Shown here: positions 9,836-18,412 of the stretch, piece by piece
Position numbering within the stretch: position 1 is the first letter of the stretch
Layout of the letters: each line of letters opens with the position of its first letter
Source: Chthoniobacter flavus
GTDB taxonomy: Bacteria > Verrucomicrobiota > Verrucomicrobiia > Chthoniobacterales > Chthoniobacteraceae
Direction of reading: 5' to 3'
Assembly (NCBI GenBank): GCA_945860355.1
Contig: CAMARB010000003.1
Location: forward strand, 1 to 62,013
Length of the DNA: 62,013 bases
The notes under the pieces: model-generated
Told to the model about the DNA's origin: nothing
Database searches by the model: none
What the model saw: the letters and a program-made list of their open reading frames with translations, nothing else
Position numbers and translations under genes: made by a program

Positions 9836-10296
9836 GGAGTTGTTTCAGAGTATTCCGCCCAGGAACTGCTGGTTTCCCAGAGCCGCACTTTGATCACGCG
9901 CAGGGACGGTCGAACGGGATAAGGGGTGTCGGTGCGCCGCGCGGACTCGGCCAGGCGCGCCGTGAAAAAGTCGTAGATGGCCTTGGCCATCACCTCGGTG
10001 GTGGGATCCTTTTTTTCGAAGCTGATGATCCTCTCCCCGTAAACGCTCTTGAGCTGGGCGTGCATCGGGTCCTCGGTGTTCATGCACAGGGCGTGATCGT
10101 ATTGCTCGAGAAAATCGCGCATGATTTCCCGGACCACCTTGAAGTCGCACACCATGTCGCTGGCGTCGAGCTGGTCGCTCTCGAGCACAAACTCCACCTT
10201 GCGGCTGTGGCCGTGCGGGAACCGGCATTTGTCGGGATGTTTGGAGAGCATGTGGCCGCTCTCGATTTCAAATGTTTTGCAGATCCGGTAAGGCAT
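9832..10296 (-). CDS. queD: 6-carboxy-5,6,7,8-tetrahydropterin synthase
   Basis: Second step of preQ1 synthesis: dihydroneopterin triphosphate to 6-carboxytetrahydropterin. 154 residues. Zinc ligands are His15 (SGHML) and His28/His30 (FPHGHS), with the catalytic Cys24 in DKCRFPHGH. YDHALCMN and the PTTEVMAKAI segment with the conserved Glu follow, as in PTPS/QueD enzymes. A C-terminal tail of about 30 residues is longer than in E. coli QueD. It begins 3 bp after the queE stop and overlaps folE2. Confidence 0.95.
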   Translation of the reverse strand: MPYRICKTFEIESGHMLSKHPDKCRFPHGHSRKVEFVLESDQLDASDMVCDFKVVREIMRDFLEQYDHALCMNTEDPMHAQLKSVYGERIISFEKKDPTTEVMAKAIYDFFTARLAESARRTDTPYPVRPSLRVIKVRLWETSSSWAEYSETTP

Positions 10297-10299
10297 GGG

Positions 10300-10989
10300 T
10301 CAGGTGCCCTTCTCGTTTCCGAAAAGGGCGATATGGAGGCGGTTGCAATACCTGTATCCGCGCAGTTTGCACAGCGCGACGAGTGTTTCTTCCCGGGCCC
10401 GCAGCGTCGCCGGGTCGGTGCCCTGCGGCATCAGCAGCACCTTGGAGGGCGGGATCGACAGGCCGAGTTCACCCGCCAAGGCCTCCAGCTCCTCCACGTC
10501 CCGCCCGGTCTCCACGACAAATTTGAGCTGGAATGGATATTTCTCGATCCACTCCCGGAGCACCGCCGGCTGCCGGCGCAGTTGCTCATGGCGCTCCGCC
10601 CAGCCCGCTCCGAGCGTTTCCGGCGTGGAATTGCTCAGCTTCGGGCTGAGCGAAGCCAAGTCGCAGGCGATGCCGCCCGGGGCGACGGTGCCCGCCGTCT
10701 CGATGGTGATGTGCAGGCCCGCCTCCCGGAGGGCGCCCGCCAGGGCGTGGATGCCCTTGGCAATCATGGGTTCGCCCCCCGTCAGCACCACGTGCCGGGC
10801 CGGATGCTCCCGCACCCTCTCCACGATCGTCTCGATGCTCAGCTCGTCGCCTTCCGGATTCCAAGACGCGTACGGCGTGTCGCACCACGCGCAGCGCAGG
10901 TTGCACCCGGCCGTGCGCACGAACACCGAGGGCACGCCGACCAACTCGCCTTCCCCCTGGATCGAGTAAAAGATCTCAGAGATCCACAT
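10300..10989 (-). CDS. queE: 7-carboxy-7-deazaguanine synthase (radical SAM)
   Basis: Radical SAM enzyme converting 6-carboxytetrahydropterin to 7-carboxy-7-deazaguanine. 229 residues. The cluster motif CxxxCxxC is Cys29, Cys33, Cys36 (CNLRCAWC), preceded by the family opening EIFYSIQGEGELVGVPSVFVR. LTGGEPM further on matches the SAM-binding GGE motif. The start overlaps the 3' end of queC by 14 bp. Order and overlap show operonic expression. Confidence 0.95.
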   Translation of the reverse strand: MWISEIFYSIQGEGELVGVPSVFVRTAGCNLRCAWCDTPYASWNPEGDELSIETIVERVREHPARHVVLTGGEPMIAKGIHALAGALREAGLHITIETAGTVAPGGIACDLASLSPKLSNSTPETLGAGWAERHEQLRRQPAVLREWIEKYPFQLKFVVETGRDVEELEALAGELGLSIPPSKVLLMPQGTDPATLRAREETLVALCKLRGYRYCNRLHIALFGNEKGT

Positions 10990-11686
10990 GCGCTGACTCG
11001 TTTGGATCGGGCTTCGGCGGAAGCGGCCCCTGGTGCGCGTAGAGCGTGGGATCCGGCAGGCCCGCCAGCAGGAACGCTTCCCGTCGCTCCACGCACGTGC
11101 CGCATTCCCCGCAGTGAATTTCCCCGCCCACGTAACACGACCACGTCTGCGCGAAATCCACCCCCAACTCCGCCCCCCGCCGGGCGATGGACGCTTTGTT
11201 CATCGCGATAAAGGGCCGCAGGATCTCGATGGCGGCGTACGTCCCCCGTTTCACCGCGTCCGCCATGGCCTGCATGAACGGCTCCCGGCAGTCGGGGTAA
11301 ATCGCGTGGTCCCCGGCGTGCGCGGCGATCACCAGCCCTTGCGCTTCCCGGCTTTCGGCAAGCCCCGCGGCGATGGCCAGCATGATCCCGTTGCGGAAGG
11401 GCACGACGGTTTTTTTCATCGACGCCTCCTCGTAATGGCCCGCCGGGATCTGGCCTCCGCCCTTGAGCAGGTCAGAGGTGAAATGGGTTGCCATGAAATC
11501 CAGAGGGATGACCAGGTGCGTCAGGCCGAGTTTCTCGGCGTGCCAGCGGGCAAAGGGGATTTCCCGGGCGTTGTGTTTGGAGCCGTAGTCGAAGCTCAGC
11601 GCGCAGCGGACTTCATGGTGCGCGTGCGCCTCGTAGAGGGCCGTCACCGAGTCCATCCCGCCGCTGAGCAACACGACCACCTTCAT
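10976..11686 (-). CDS. queC: 7-cyano-7-deazaguanine synthase
   Basis: ATP-dependent formation of preQ0 from 7-carboxy-7-deazaguanine and ammonia. 236 residues. The PP-loop motif LSGGMDS is at residues 7-13. The C-terminal zinc-binding cluster TWSCYVGGEIHCGECGTC contains four Cys. The ATG at 11686 was chosen because it opens the conserved MKVVVLLSGG and overlaps the queF stop by 4 bp (ATGA); upstream in-frame codons read through queF in a non-conserved frame. Confidence 0.96.
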   Translation of the reverse strand: MKVVVLLSGGMDSVTALYEAHAHHEVRCALSFDYGSKHNAREIPFARWHAEKLGLTHLVIPLDFMATHFTSDLLKGGGQIPAGHYEEASMKKTVVPFRNGIMLAIAAGLAESREAQGLVIAAHAGDHAIYPDCREPFMQAMADAVKRGTYAAIEILRPFIAMNKASIARRGAELGVDFAQTWSCYVGGEIHCGECGTCVERREAFLLAGLPDPTLYAHQGPLPPKPDPNESAHVDL

Positions 11687-12102
11687 TCCGGGAAACTGGC
11701 GTCCACGCTGACGGTGATCCCGCCGCGCGCGGCAAACTCGCCGTGCACGTTGAGCACGCGCGGCTGGCAGCAGGCGGCCAGATCCTCCAGGATCCGGTTC
11801 ACCACCTCCTCGTTGAAGCTGCGCGTGTTGCGGAACGCGGAGAGGTAAAACTTCAGCGACTTGGTTTCGATGCAGCGGTCGCCCGGGATGTATTCGATGC
11901 GGACCTTTGCAAAGTCGGGTTGGCCGGTGATCGGGCAAAGCGACGTGAAGTCCGAGCAGTCAAAGCGCACCCAGTAATCGCGCTGGGGGAAGCGGTTCTC
12001 GAACGTCTCAAGGATTTCAACGGAGGGTTTGCTGGGAAATTCAGCTTTGGCGTTGCCCAGCAGCGTCAGGCTGCCGCGGGATGTTTTTTTGGGCTTGGTC
12101 AT
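11683..12102 (-). CDS. queF: NADPH-dependent 7-cyano-7-deazaguanine reductase
   Basis: Reduces preQ0 to preQ1, the base inserted into tRNA by Tgt. 139 residues, the unimodular (YkvM-like) QueF form. The catalytic Cys56 lies in FTSLCPITGQPDF. The family motif (ETKSLKFYL followed by FRNTRSFNEE) is at about 80-100; the usual F-H-E is F-N-E here. The ATG at 12102 was preferred to one 21 bp upstream because it opens the usual polar N-terminus. It is the first gene of the operon; no preQ1 riboswitch-like sequence was recognised in the leader. Confidence 0.94.
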   Translation of the reverse strand: MTKPKKTSRGSLTLLGNAKAEFPSKPSVEILETFENRFPQRDYWVRFDCSDFTSLCPITGQPDFAKVRIEYIPGDRCIETKSLKFYLSAFRNTRSFNEEVVNRILEDLAACCQPRVLNVHGEFAARGGITVSVDASFPE

Positions 12103-12211
12103 GAAAAATGGTTTCCCGAGCACTAAGACGAGAACCTGTGCCGAAGCAAACGCGTTTTGAAGGCGGCCGCCAGATACCGTCCGCCGTTTTCAGGGGCTTG
12201 AGGGTTTTGGG

Positions 12212-12230
12212 CGCCCTTTCTCAAAGGGCG
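12212..12230. promoter_or_regulatory. hairpin at the flavoprotein stop codon
   Basis: CGCCCTTT (12212-12219) pairs with AAAGGGCG (12223-12230) around a 3-nt loop, overlapping the end of the flavoprotein gene just upstream of the que operon. There is no T-run on either side, so intrinsic termination is doubtful; it may protect the 3' end of the mRNA. Confidence 0.4.
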
Positions 12231-13435
12231 GCGGCCCGGGATTGGAGCCAGGCCAGGGCCGAGTGCGCCGCCTGGGTGCCGCTGGCAAAACAGCCGGTGA
12301 GCAGATACCCCCCGGTGGGCGCTTCCCAGTCGATCATTTCGCCGGCCACAAACACGCCCGGCACGGCCCGCAGCATCAGCCCCGGGTCCAGCGCGTCCCA
12401 ACACACGCCGCCCGCCGAGGAAATGGCTTCCGCGATCGGGCGCGGCCCGGTGAGCGGCAACACACAGTTTTTCACCCGCTCGGCAAGTTCCTGCGCGGAT
12501 CCGTAAGGGCCTTGTCCGGGCAAGTTGCCGAGGATCGCCACGACCGCCTCGCCCAGGCGCCAGCGTTGCCGGGCTTCCTCAAGGAAATTGCGCCGGATCG
12601 GCCCCATCCGGGCCACGAGTTCTTCCCGGGTAAACGTGGGCTTGAAATCAATCCGCAACTCCGGGCGCGCCTGGGATCGGAGCACGGCACCCAGTTGGTA
12701 AAGGGCCCCGCCTTCGAGCCCGTACCGGGTCACCAACAGTTCTCCCGCGACCTCTTCTTCGCCCGCCCGCACGACAATGCTTTTGATCGGGCGCCCCTCC
12801 GCAACGTCCAGAGCGGCCTGCGGCCAGGGCAGTTCCCAGCCGCAGTTGGCGGGTTCCAACGGCCTCGTTTTTACTCCCGCCGCGCTCAAACCCTCGATCC
12901 ACCGGCCGTCGGAGCCGGTTTCCGGCCAGGACCCGCCGCCCATCGCCAGGATCACGGCGTCCGCAGTGGCGGTTTTTGGCTCGCCGTTGACTTCGAACTC
13001 CAGGGTGAGGGGCGCGCCCGGCCGCAGCCCGGTCCACCGGTGGTGCGTGGCAAAACGCACGCCTCGGGTGCGCAGCCGTTGCAGCCAGCGCCTCAGCAGC
13101 GGCGCCGCCTTGAGGGCCCGCGGGTAAACGCGGCCCGTGGAGGCAACAAAGGTTTCCACGCCCAATTCCGCTGCCCACCCCCGGAGCGCTTCGCCATCAA
13201 ACCGCCCCAGCATCGCTTCCCAGACCCCGGCGGGCTGCTCCGGACCGTGGTAACGGGTGGCAAATTTATCGCGCGGCTCGGCCTTGGTGAGGTTGAGCCC
13301 GCCGCGTCCGGCCACGAGGAACTTCCGGCCCACGGAGGCTTTGGCCTCGTAGAGCGTGACCGCAGCTCCCCCGTCGGCCGCAATCTCGGCTGCCCTCAGC
13401 CCAGCCGGGCCTCCCCCTACAATTGCAATCTCCAT
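12221..13435 (-). CDS. HI0933/BaiN-like FAD-dependent oxidoreductase
   Basis: 404-residue flavoprotein of the HI0933-like family (TIGR03862-type). The N-terminal FAD dinucleotide-binding motif is VGGGPAGLRAAEIAA, beginning at about residue 6. The family hallmark VGRKFLVAGRGGLNLTKAE follows at about 35-53, and VILAMGGGSWPETGSDGRW is the second FAD contact. The C-terminal GVFVAGEMIDWEAPTGGYL is the usual last FAD motif. The ATG at 13435 was chosen because the open frame upstream (to 13594) crosses a dispersed repeat. The physiological substrate of the family is mostly unknown. It precedes the que operon on the same strand. Confidence 0.9.
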   Translation of the reverse strand: MEIAIVGGGPAGLRAAEIAADGGAAVTLYEAKASVGRKFLVAGRGGLNLTKAEPRDKFATRYHGPEQPAGVWEAMLGRFDGEALRGWAAELGVETFVASTGRVYPRALKAAPLLRRWLQRLRTRGVRFATHHRWTGLRPGAPLTLEFEVNGEPKTATADAVILAMGGGSWPETGSDGRWIEGLSAAGVKTRPLEPANCGWELPWPQAALDVAEGRPIKSIVVRAGEEEVAGELLVTRYGLEGGALYQLGAVLRSQARPELRIDFKPTFTREELVARMGPIRRNFLEEARQRWRLGEAVVAILGNLPGQGPYGSAQELAERVKNCVLPLTGPRPIAEAISSAGGVCWDALDPGLMLRAVPGVFVAGEMIDWEAPTGGYLLTGCFASGTQAAHSALAWLQSRAAAL

Positions 13436-13823
13436 GCGCCATCGAATCAGACTCCGCCCGGCCCCTGCAACGCTCTCTTTGCCCGGGGCGCCAAGGAGCC
13501 CCGGTTTGCGCGCCGGGGCACTGCCGATTCTGGGGCTGTGGGAGCCCGGGCCTCCGCAGTCGATCAACGATATTTTGTGTGGCCCCCCACTCACCCCCCC
13601 ACTCAGCTTGGGTAGGAATCCAAAAGCATACCCCTCTCATCGAGCGAATTTTGGAATGGAACATCTGCCCTTTGCCGAAGTTGGAGCCGGACCCGCAAAA
13701 TCCGGCTGAACGCCGCGCGGTTGCAGGCTGTTTTTTAGTCCCGACCTTCGTTTTCGGTTGAAGAGAACATCCCTTCCCCTCCTTGCTTCCGGCCCTCCAC
13801 TCCCCTAGCCATGGGGCACCCCC
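13436..13823. other. non-coding spacer with dispersed repeat
   Basis: 388 bp between two divergent genes. It holds a 28-bp repeat copy (13554-13581), homopolymeric C-runs and AT-richer sequence near the esterase start. I see no supported gene; open frames here are unrelated to each other and lack ribosome-binding sites. Confidence 0.6.
13554..13581 (+). repeat. 28-bp dispersed repeat, copy 1
   Basis: Shares 27 of 28 positions with 18794-18821; the core is CGATCAACGATATTTTGTGT. Both copies are intergenic, in the same orientation, and are followed by C-rich sequence. A weaker relative with the core GATAATTTATGTGTCCCCC may lie at about 19833-19851. Confidence 0.8.
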
Positions 13824-14690
13824 ATGCGCATCGTAATCGCCCTTCTCTCCCTGTTCGCCGCGCTGACCGCGGGCGCCCAGGAAAAATCCTCCAGGACACC
13901 AGCCAGAGTCTATCCGCCCGTCATCGAGGGGGCGAAGTCCGAGACCTACCGCAAGGTCGGCGACACCGAGCTCAAGGTCTGGATCTTCGACCCCGAGCGG
14001 AAAGGCGCAAAGCCCCTGCCCGCCATCGTGTTCTTTTTCGGCGGCGGCTGGTCCTCCGGTTCGCCCACGCAGTTTGAACCGCAGAGCCGTCACCTCGCCG
14101 CCCGCGGCATGATCGCGCTTGTCGCCGACTACCGCGTCAAGACCCGCCAGAACGCCAAACCGGTCGACTGCGTCGCCGACGCCAAGGCCTGCGTGCGCTG
14201 GGTGCGCGCCAACGCCGGACGCCTGGGCATCGACCCGGACCGCATCGCGGTCGGCGGCGGTTCGGCCGGCGGCCACCTCGCGGCCTCTGTGGCGACCCTG
14301 CCCGGGCTCGACCCCGCCCCGGATGACAAGGCCATCTCCTGCCTGCCCAACGCCCTTGTGCTCTTCAATCCCGCCACCGTCATGGCGCCCCTCCCCGGTC
14401 TGGATCTCAAGGGCTTTTTCGGCTGCGAACCGAACGAGATTTCGCCGCTTCACCACGTGAAGAAAGGCATGCCGCCCACGATCATCTTCCACGGCAAGGC
14501 CGACGCCACCGTGCCCTACGCGACCGTCGAAAAATTCGCCGAAGTCATGAAGGCCGCCGGCAACCGTTGCGAACTCGTCGGCTACGAAGGCCAGCCGCAC
14601 GGGTTCTTCAACAAGGCGAAGTATGCCGAGACCCTCGCGGCGACCGACGATTTCCTCGTCTCGCTCGGCTATCTGCCGGCCAAGAAATAA
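13824..14690 (+). CDS. secreted alpha/beta-hydrolase, acetyl-esterase type
   Basis: 288 residues with a signal peptide (MRIVIALLSLFAALTAGAQ, cleavage near residue 18). Carboxylesterase/BD-FAE-like fold: oxyanion segment FFGGGW at 71-76, nucleophile Ser147 in GGGSAGG, probable acid Asp227 in HGKADATVPY and His259 in GQPHGFFN. It probably removes acetyl or other acyl groups from polysaccharides in the periplasm or outside the cell. The stop is 3 bp from the sulfatase start, so the two are an operon; the pairing suggests joint removal of ester decorations from a sulfated glycan. Confidence 0.9.
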   Translation: MRIVIALLSLFAALTAGAQEKSSRTPARVYPPVIEGAKSETYRKVGDTELKVWIFDPERKGAKPLPAIVFFFGGGWSSGSPTQFEPQSRHLAARGMIALVADYRVKTRQNAKPVDCVADAKACVRWVRANAGRLGIDPDRIAVGGGSAGGHLAASVATLPGLDPAPDDKAISCLPNALVLFNPATVMAPLPGLDLKGFFGCEPNEISPLHHVKKGMPPTIIFHGKADATVPYATVEKFAEVMKAAGNRCELVGYEGQPHGFFNKAKYAETLAATDDFLVSLGYLPAKK

Positions 14691-14693
14691 GCC

Positions 14694-16502
14694 ATGCGCC
14701 TGATCCTCGCCTGCTTGATCCTCCTAGCCTGCCGCCTCTCGGGCGCGACGCAGCCCAACGTGGTCGTGCTGCTGGCCGACGACGCCGGCTGGGGCGATTA
14801 TTCCTTCAACGGCAACCGCCAGATCGCCACGCCGAACATCGACTCCATCGCCAAGGGCGGCGTCCACTTCGAGCGTTTCTTCGTCCAGCCGGTCTGTTCT
14901 CCCACCCGGTCCGAATTCCTGACCGGACGCTATCACCGCCGCCTCGGCGTGTACGGCGTGTCGACCGGCCAGGAGCGGATGAACCCCGACGAAAAAACCT
15001 TCGCCGACTCCTTCAAGGCGGCGGGCTACGTGACGGGCATCTTCGGCAAGTGGCACAACGGCAGCCAGTGGCCTTACCATCCGCTCGCCCGAGGCTTCGA
15101 GACCTTCTGGGGTTACACCTCCGGGCACTGGGGCGAATACTTCGACGCGCCCCTCGAACACAACGGCGTCATGAAGTCCTCGCAGGGCTACATCGTCGAC
15201 GTGCTCACCGAAAAGGCTCTGCAGTTCATCGAGCGGAACCAGTCCAAACCTTTCCTCTGCTTCGTGCCGTTCACCACCCCGCATTCGCCTTGGTCCGTTC
15301 CGGCGAGCGACTGGGCGCGCTTCAAGGACAAGCCCATCGCGCAGACCGCCACGCAGGCGGCCAACGAGCGGGTCAACGAGCGGGTCAACGAGCGGGTCAA
15401 CGAGACGCGGTGCGCCCTCGCCATGGTGGAGAACCAGGATCGCAACGTCGGACGCATCCTCGCCAAGCTCAAGGAACTCCACCTCGAGAACGACACCATC
15501 GTGGTCTACTTCTCCGACAACGGTCCGAACGGCCACCGCTGGACCGGCGGCATGAAGGGCACCAAAGGTTCCACCGATGAGGGCGGCGTGCGTTCGCCGC
15601 TCTTTATCCGCTGGCCCGCGCAGATCGCCGCCGGCACGCGAGTCAAACCCATCGCCGGGGCAATCGACCTCGCCCCGACCTTGCACGCTCTCGCGGGCGT
15701 GAAACGACTCGGGGATAAGCCTCTCGACGGCCGCGACCTTTCGCCGCTGCTCAAGAACGCTACCGACGCCGACTGGGCGCCCCGCCAGATCTTTCAGACC
15801 TGGGGCGGCAACGTCAGCGTGCGCACCGAGACCCATCGTCTCGACAACGCCGGCGACCTCTTCGACATGGACGCCGATCCGGGGCAGACCAAGCCGATCC
15901 AGGCCTCCCAGCCGGAGCTGGCCCGGGAACTCACCGCCGCGGTGGTCGCGTGGCGCAGGGAGATGGGCATCGCTGCGCCCGGCGGCAAAGGCAAGGGGGG
16001 CAACGGCCCCGGCGGCGCTGTCGATCCGCGGCCCATCGCGGTGGGTTACCGCGAGTTCCCGATCACCATCTTGCCGGCCCGCGACGGCGAACCACGCGGC
16101 GGGATGCGCCGCAGCGCGGCGGCGCCCAACTCCTCTTATTTTGTCCACTGGACCAAGCCGACCGACGCCGCCGTCTGGAACATCGAAGTGGTCACCACCG
16201 GCATGTATGTCGTGACGCTCGACTACGCCTGCGCCGCGGCCGACGTGGGCTCGCAGATCGAGTTTTCCCTCGGAGGCGCCCGCCTCAGGGGCAAGGTCAG
16301 CGAAGCCTTCGATAGCCCGCTTAAACCGGAACAAGACACCCTCCCCCGGCCGTCCGCCGAGTCGGTCATGCGCGACTTCCGGACGATGACCCTGGGCGAG
16401 GTGCGCCTCGAGCCAGGCAAAGGCGAACTCAAGCTGCGCGCCACCGACATCCCAGGCAAGAGCGTGATGGACCTTCGCCGCGTGACCCTCACCTTGAAGT
16501 AA
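14694..16502 (+). CDS. secreted sulfatase with C-terminal accessory domain
   Basis: 602 residues, formylglycine-dependent sulfatase (type I). Signal peptide to about residue 19. Metal ligands Asp29/Asp30 (LLADDAGWGD). The formylglycine motif C-x-P-x-R is CSPTR at 68-72, so Cys68 needs a formylglycine-generating enzyme, not encoded here. FGKWHNGS and YFSDNGPNGH supply later active-site residues. From about residue 440 a Gly-rich linker leads into a beta-rich domain of about 140 residues. An in-frame 12-bp tandem repeat gives NERV three times at 224-235. The second gene of an esterase-sulfatase operon; the substrate cannot be told. Confidence 0.94.
   Translation: MRLILACLILLACRLSGATQPNVVVLLADDAGWGDYSFNGNRQIATPNIDSIAKGGVHFERFFVQPVCSPTRSEFLTGRYHRRLGVYGVSTGQERMNPDEKTFADSFKAAGYVTGIFGKWHNGSQWPYHPLARGFETFWGYTSGHWGEYFDAPLEHNGVMKSSQGYIVDVLTEKALQFIERNQSKPFLCFVPFTTPHSPWSVPASDWARFKDKPIAQTATQAANERVNERVNERVNETRCALAMVENQDRNVGRILAKLKELHLENDTIVVYFSDNGPNGHRWTGGMKGTKGSTDEGGVRSPLFIRWPAQIAAGTRVKPIAGAIDLAPTLHALAGVKRLGDKPLDGRDLSPLLKNATDADWAPRQIFQTWGGNVSVRTETHRLDNAGDLFDMDADPGQTKPIQASQPELARELTAAVVAWRREMGIAAPGGKGKGGNGPGGAVDPRPIAVGYREFPITILPARDGEPRGGMRRSAAAPNSSYFVHWTKPTDAAVWNIEVVTTGMYVVTLDYACAAADVGSQIEFSLGGARLRGKVSEAFDSPLKPEQDTLPRPSAESVMRDFRTMTLGEVRLEPGKGELKLRATDIPGKSVMDLRRVTLTLK
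15363..15404 (+). repeat. 12-bp tandem repeat inside sulfatase gene
   Basis: Unit AACGAGCGGGTC occurs three times exactly plus a 6-bp partial (15363-15374, 15375-15386, 15387-15398, 15399-15404). It encodes NERVNERVNERVNE and keeps the frame, so it lengthens a charged loop of the sulfatase by multiples of four residues. Confidence 0.95.
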
Positions 16503-16556
16503 ACATGCCGCCGATGTCACGGCGGTCGGTTTTAGGAACGGCGGGTTACTGATGGA

Positions 16557-16945
16557 TTAACGGCGACGAGTCGAATTTGAACCCCAGCAGGTTGCCAGCG
16601 TCGCCTTCGTCGGATCAATCAGGACGGGAGAGGTCACGGGTGCCGGCCCCCAGAGGCCTTTCCGAAACGGATACTCGCCGGTGAGCAGCGCATATCGCGA
16701 GGGCGTGCAAACCGATGAGGCCGAGTGTGCATCTGTAAACCGCCGGCCTTCGCTTGCGAGGCGGTCGATGTTCGGCGTCTTCACCTTTGTCGCGCCGTAG
16801 CAGCCCACGTCGCCGTAACCGAGGTCATCGGCAAGGATGAGTACGATGTTGGGCCGCTGATCCGCAGCAAGCGCGCTGACAGCAATGAGGTGAGCGAGGA
16901 AGAGGATGGAGAGAAGGTTTATGGGGTGATGAGTCTGGATCTGCC
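16557..16945 (-). pseudogene. 5' remnant of a sulfatase gene
   Basis: The minus frame reads a hydrophobic leader, then [40 protein letters not shown] and the formylglycine motif CTPSR, all typical of the first 110 residues of a sulfatase. It then ends in [17 protein letters not shown] and a stop, where a real sulfatase would continue for more than 300 residues. No ATG is found at the expected start before the leader. It is therefore truncated at the 3' end and probably has a lost start codon. It lies just after the intact sulfatase but on the opposite strand. Confidence 0.85.
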
Positions 16946-17473
16946 TGGGGAACGCAGCTTTCGAGGATTTCGTGCCGACTTTCGGAGTGAGACCGATGTT
17001 GACGCCAGCCCAGCCTCGGCGCTTTTGCCCGTGCCACCCTCCGTCCAATGGAATGTGCAGTGTTGCGCACGCAGGGCGCGCCAAAGAAGAGGTGGAGCGA
17101 GTCGAGTGCGAAGTGTCATGATCATGGGGGGTGGCGCAGTTTGCTGAGGGAGCGGGACAACGGGGGAGGGCCGGTCTGCGGGCATGGCCGCGGGTTCAAT
17201 CGTAACCCGCATTGGGTTTGCAGCCAGAGGCAAGGGACGCAAAGAGGAAGACAGAAAATGCAACGCGAGCGCGATGGATGCACGGAAGAGGGCTGTTCCC
17301 CTCCGAGGCCTCCTGTTCGAGTTCGGAGAGCTTTATTGAGTAGAAAATCTCTCGGTTCCTTTTCAGGCGACCAAAACGCGCAGAGCCACTCTCTGAGCCC
17401 CAAAATTCGTTCCGTGAACCCGCCGGAGCAAAAAGCGGTGAAACGTTGGGTTCGAAATTAAAACGGCGCGGAC
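16946..17473. other. non-coding stretch, decayed sequence
   Basis: About 530 bp between two pseudogenes. Frames are short, overlap on both strands and lack starts with ribosome-binding sites. I see no RNA gene or clear terminator. Probably eroded former coding or repeat sequence. Confidence 0.5.
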
Positions 17474-18412
17474 GTGCGTCTCTGGAGGCGCAGGGGGTGT
17501 TTTCACATTTTGTCTGTCCCCAGCGTTCCCATCCCCTGCGCTCCCAAAAAGACGCAGGGCCGGGTAGTGACGGCGCTTGGGGAGTTGGTGTTGCGGATGC
17601 GGGGCGGGGTGCCTGGGAAATTGGTGGGAGAGTTGACCGCGCCGGGCGAGTCCACGGTGATGGCGAGGCTTGCGGCGGAAAAACACATTTACAGCGCGGC
17701 CACGGTGTTGCCGGAGGGCATGAGGCGGGTGCCGGAATCGGTGTTCAATCGCGCGTATGAGAACGGGCGCTACACGGCGTTCCTTGAGGCGGTGGTGGAT
17801 GAGGGCGCCGAGATCAACCGCGGCATTGCCCAGAGTGCCTTCCCTCAAGGGGCGGGTTCCGGACTGATGACCGTGAGCGAAGCGGGAGTGGTGCGGCTGG
17901 TGGGACGACTCGCTGACGGGGCGACCATTTCCCATGCGAACCGGCTGTCGCCCACGCTGGGCTGGCCGGTGTATGCGGCGCTCTATGGAGACCGAGGGTT
18001 TGTCACGGGCAGGGTGCAGTTTGACGCGGCTCAGGCGGGCATCGATGCCGTCTGCGACGCGATGGAATGGGTGCGTCCAGCCGGGCGGACTCCGCCTTAT
18101 CGGGCCGGATGGCCGGATGGAATCGCTCTGGGATTCGCGGCGTCCAAGGATGCTGTCCCGGCCAGTTCGGCGAACCCCTCCAGCGTGTTCGGCCCTCGGT
18201 TGCCTGTGAACGCGGCCCAGTAGTTCGCGACCGTGGCGGTGGCGCTGTCCGGGGGCGGGTTGGATGCAATCGCGTGGCAACCGGCTCGTGTGACCCGGGA
18301 TTATGTTCTCAGAATGTCGGGTTCGACCCCCGCCAACAGCCCACTGAGGGGTTTTGAACGAGGGTTTTCGCCGGGCGATGGCGCAGATTCATGGCTGCCC
18401 CCAAGAGCCTAA
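17474..18412 (+). pseudogene. fragment of a large secreted repeat-module protein
   Basis: From about 17560 the frame encodes beta-rich modules: VFNRAYENGRYTAFLE, then PQGAGSGLMTVSEAGVVRL, GRLADGATIS and WPVYAALYGDRGFVTGRV. This pattern (GxGxxTVSxxGxVxLxGxLADGT ... WPxYxxLY) is typical of C-terminal modules of very large verrucomicrobial surface proteins. An in-frame TAG at 18221-18223 interrupts it; the same frame stays open and similar in character (ATVAVALSGGGLDAI) to a TAA at 18410-18412. The 5' end blends into non-coding repeat sequence. So it is a 5'-truncated, stop-containing remnant. Family assignment is from memory of module patterns. Confidence 0.7.

Noticed and set aside
11686-11938. 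84-residue N-terminal extension of QueC
   Set aside because: It reads queF in another frame; the ATG at 11686 opens the conserved sequence and overlaps the queF stop.
8975-12123. Long plus-strand open frames across the que operon
   Set aside because: Shadows of five well-recognised minus-strand genes.
12103-12260. preQ1 riboswitch before queF
   Set aside because: An ACAGGTTCTCG-like stretch is present, but the A-rich tail and pairing of the preQ1-I consensus are absent. A covariance scan would decide.
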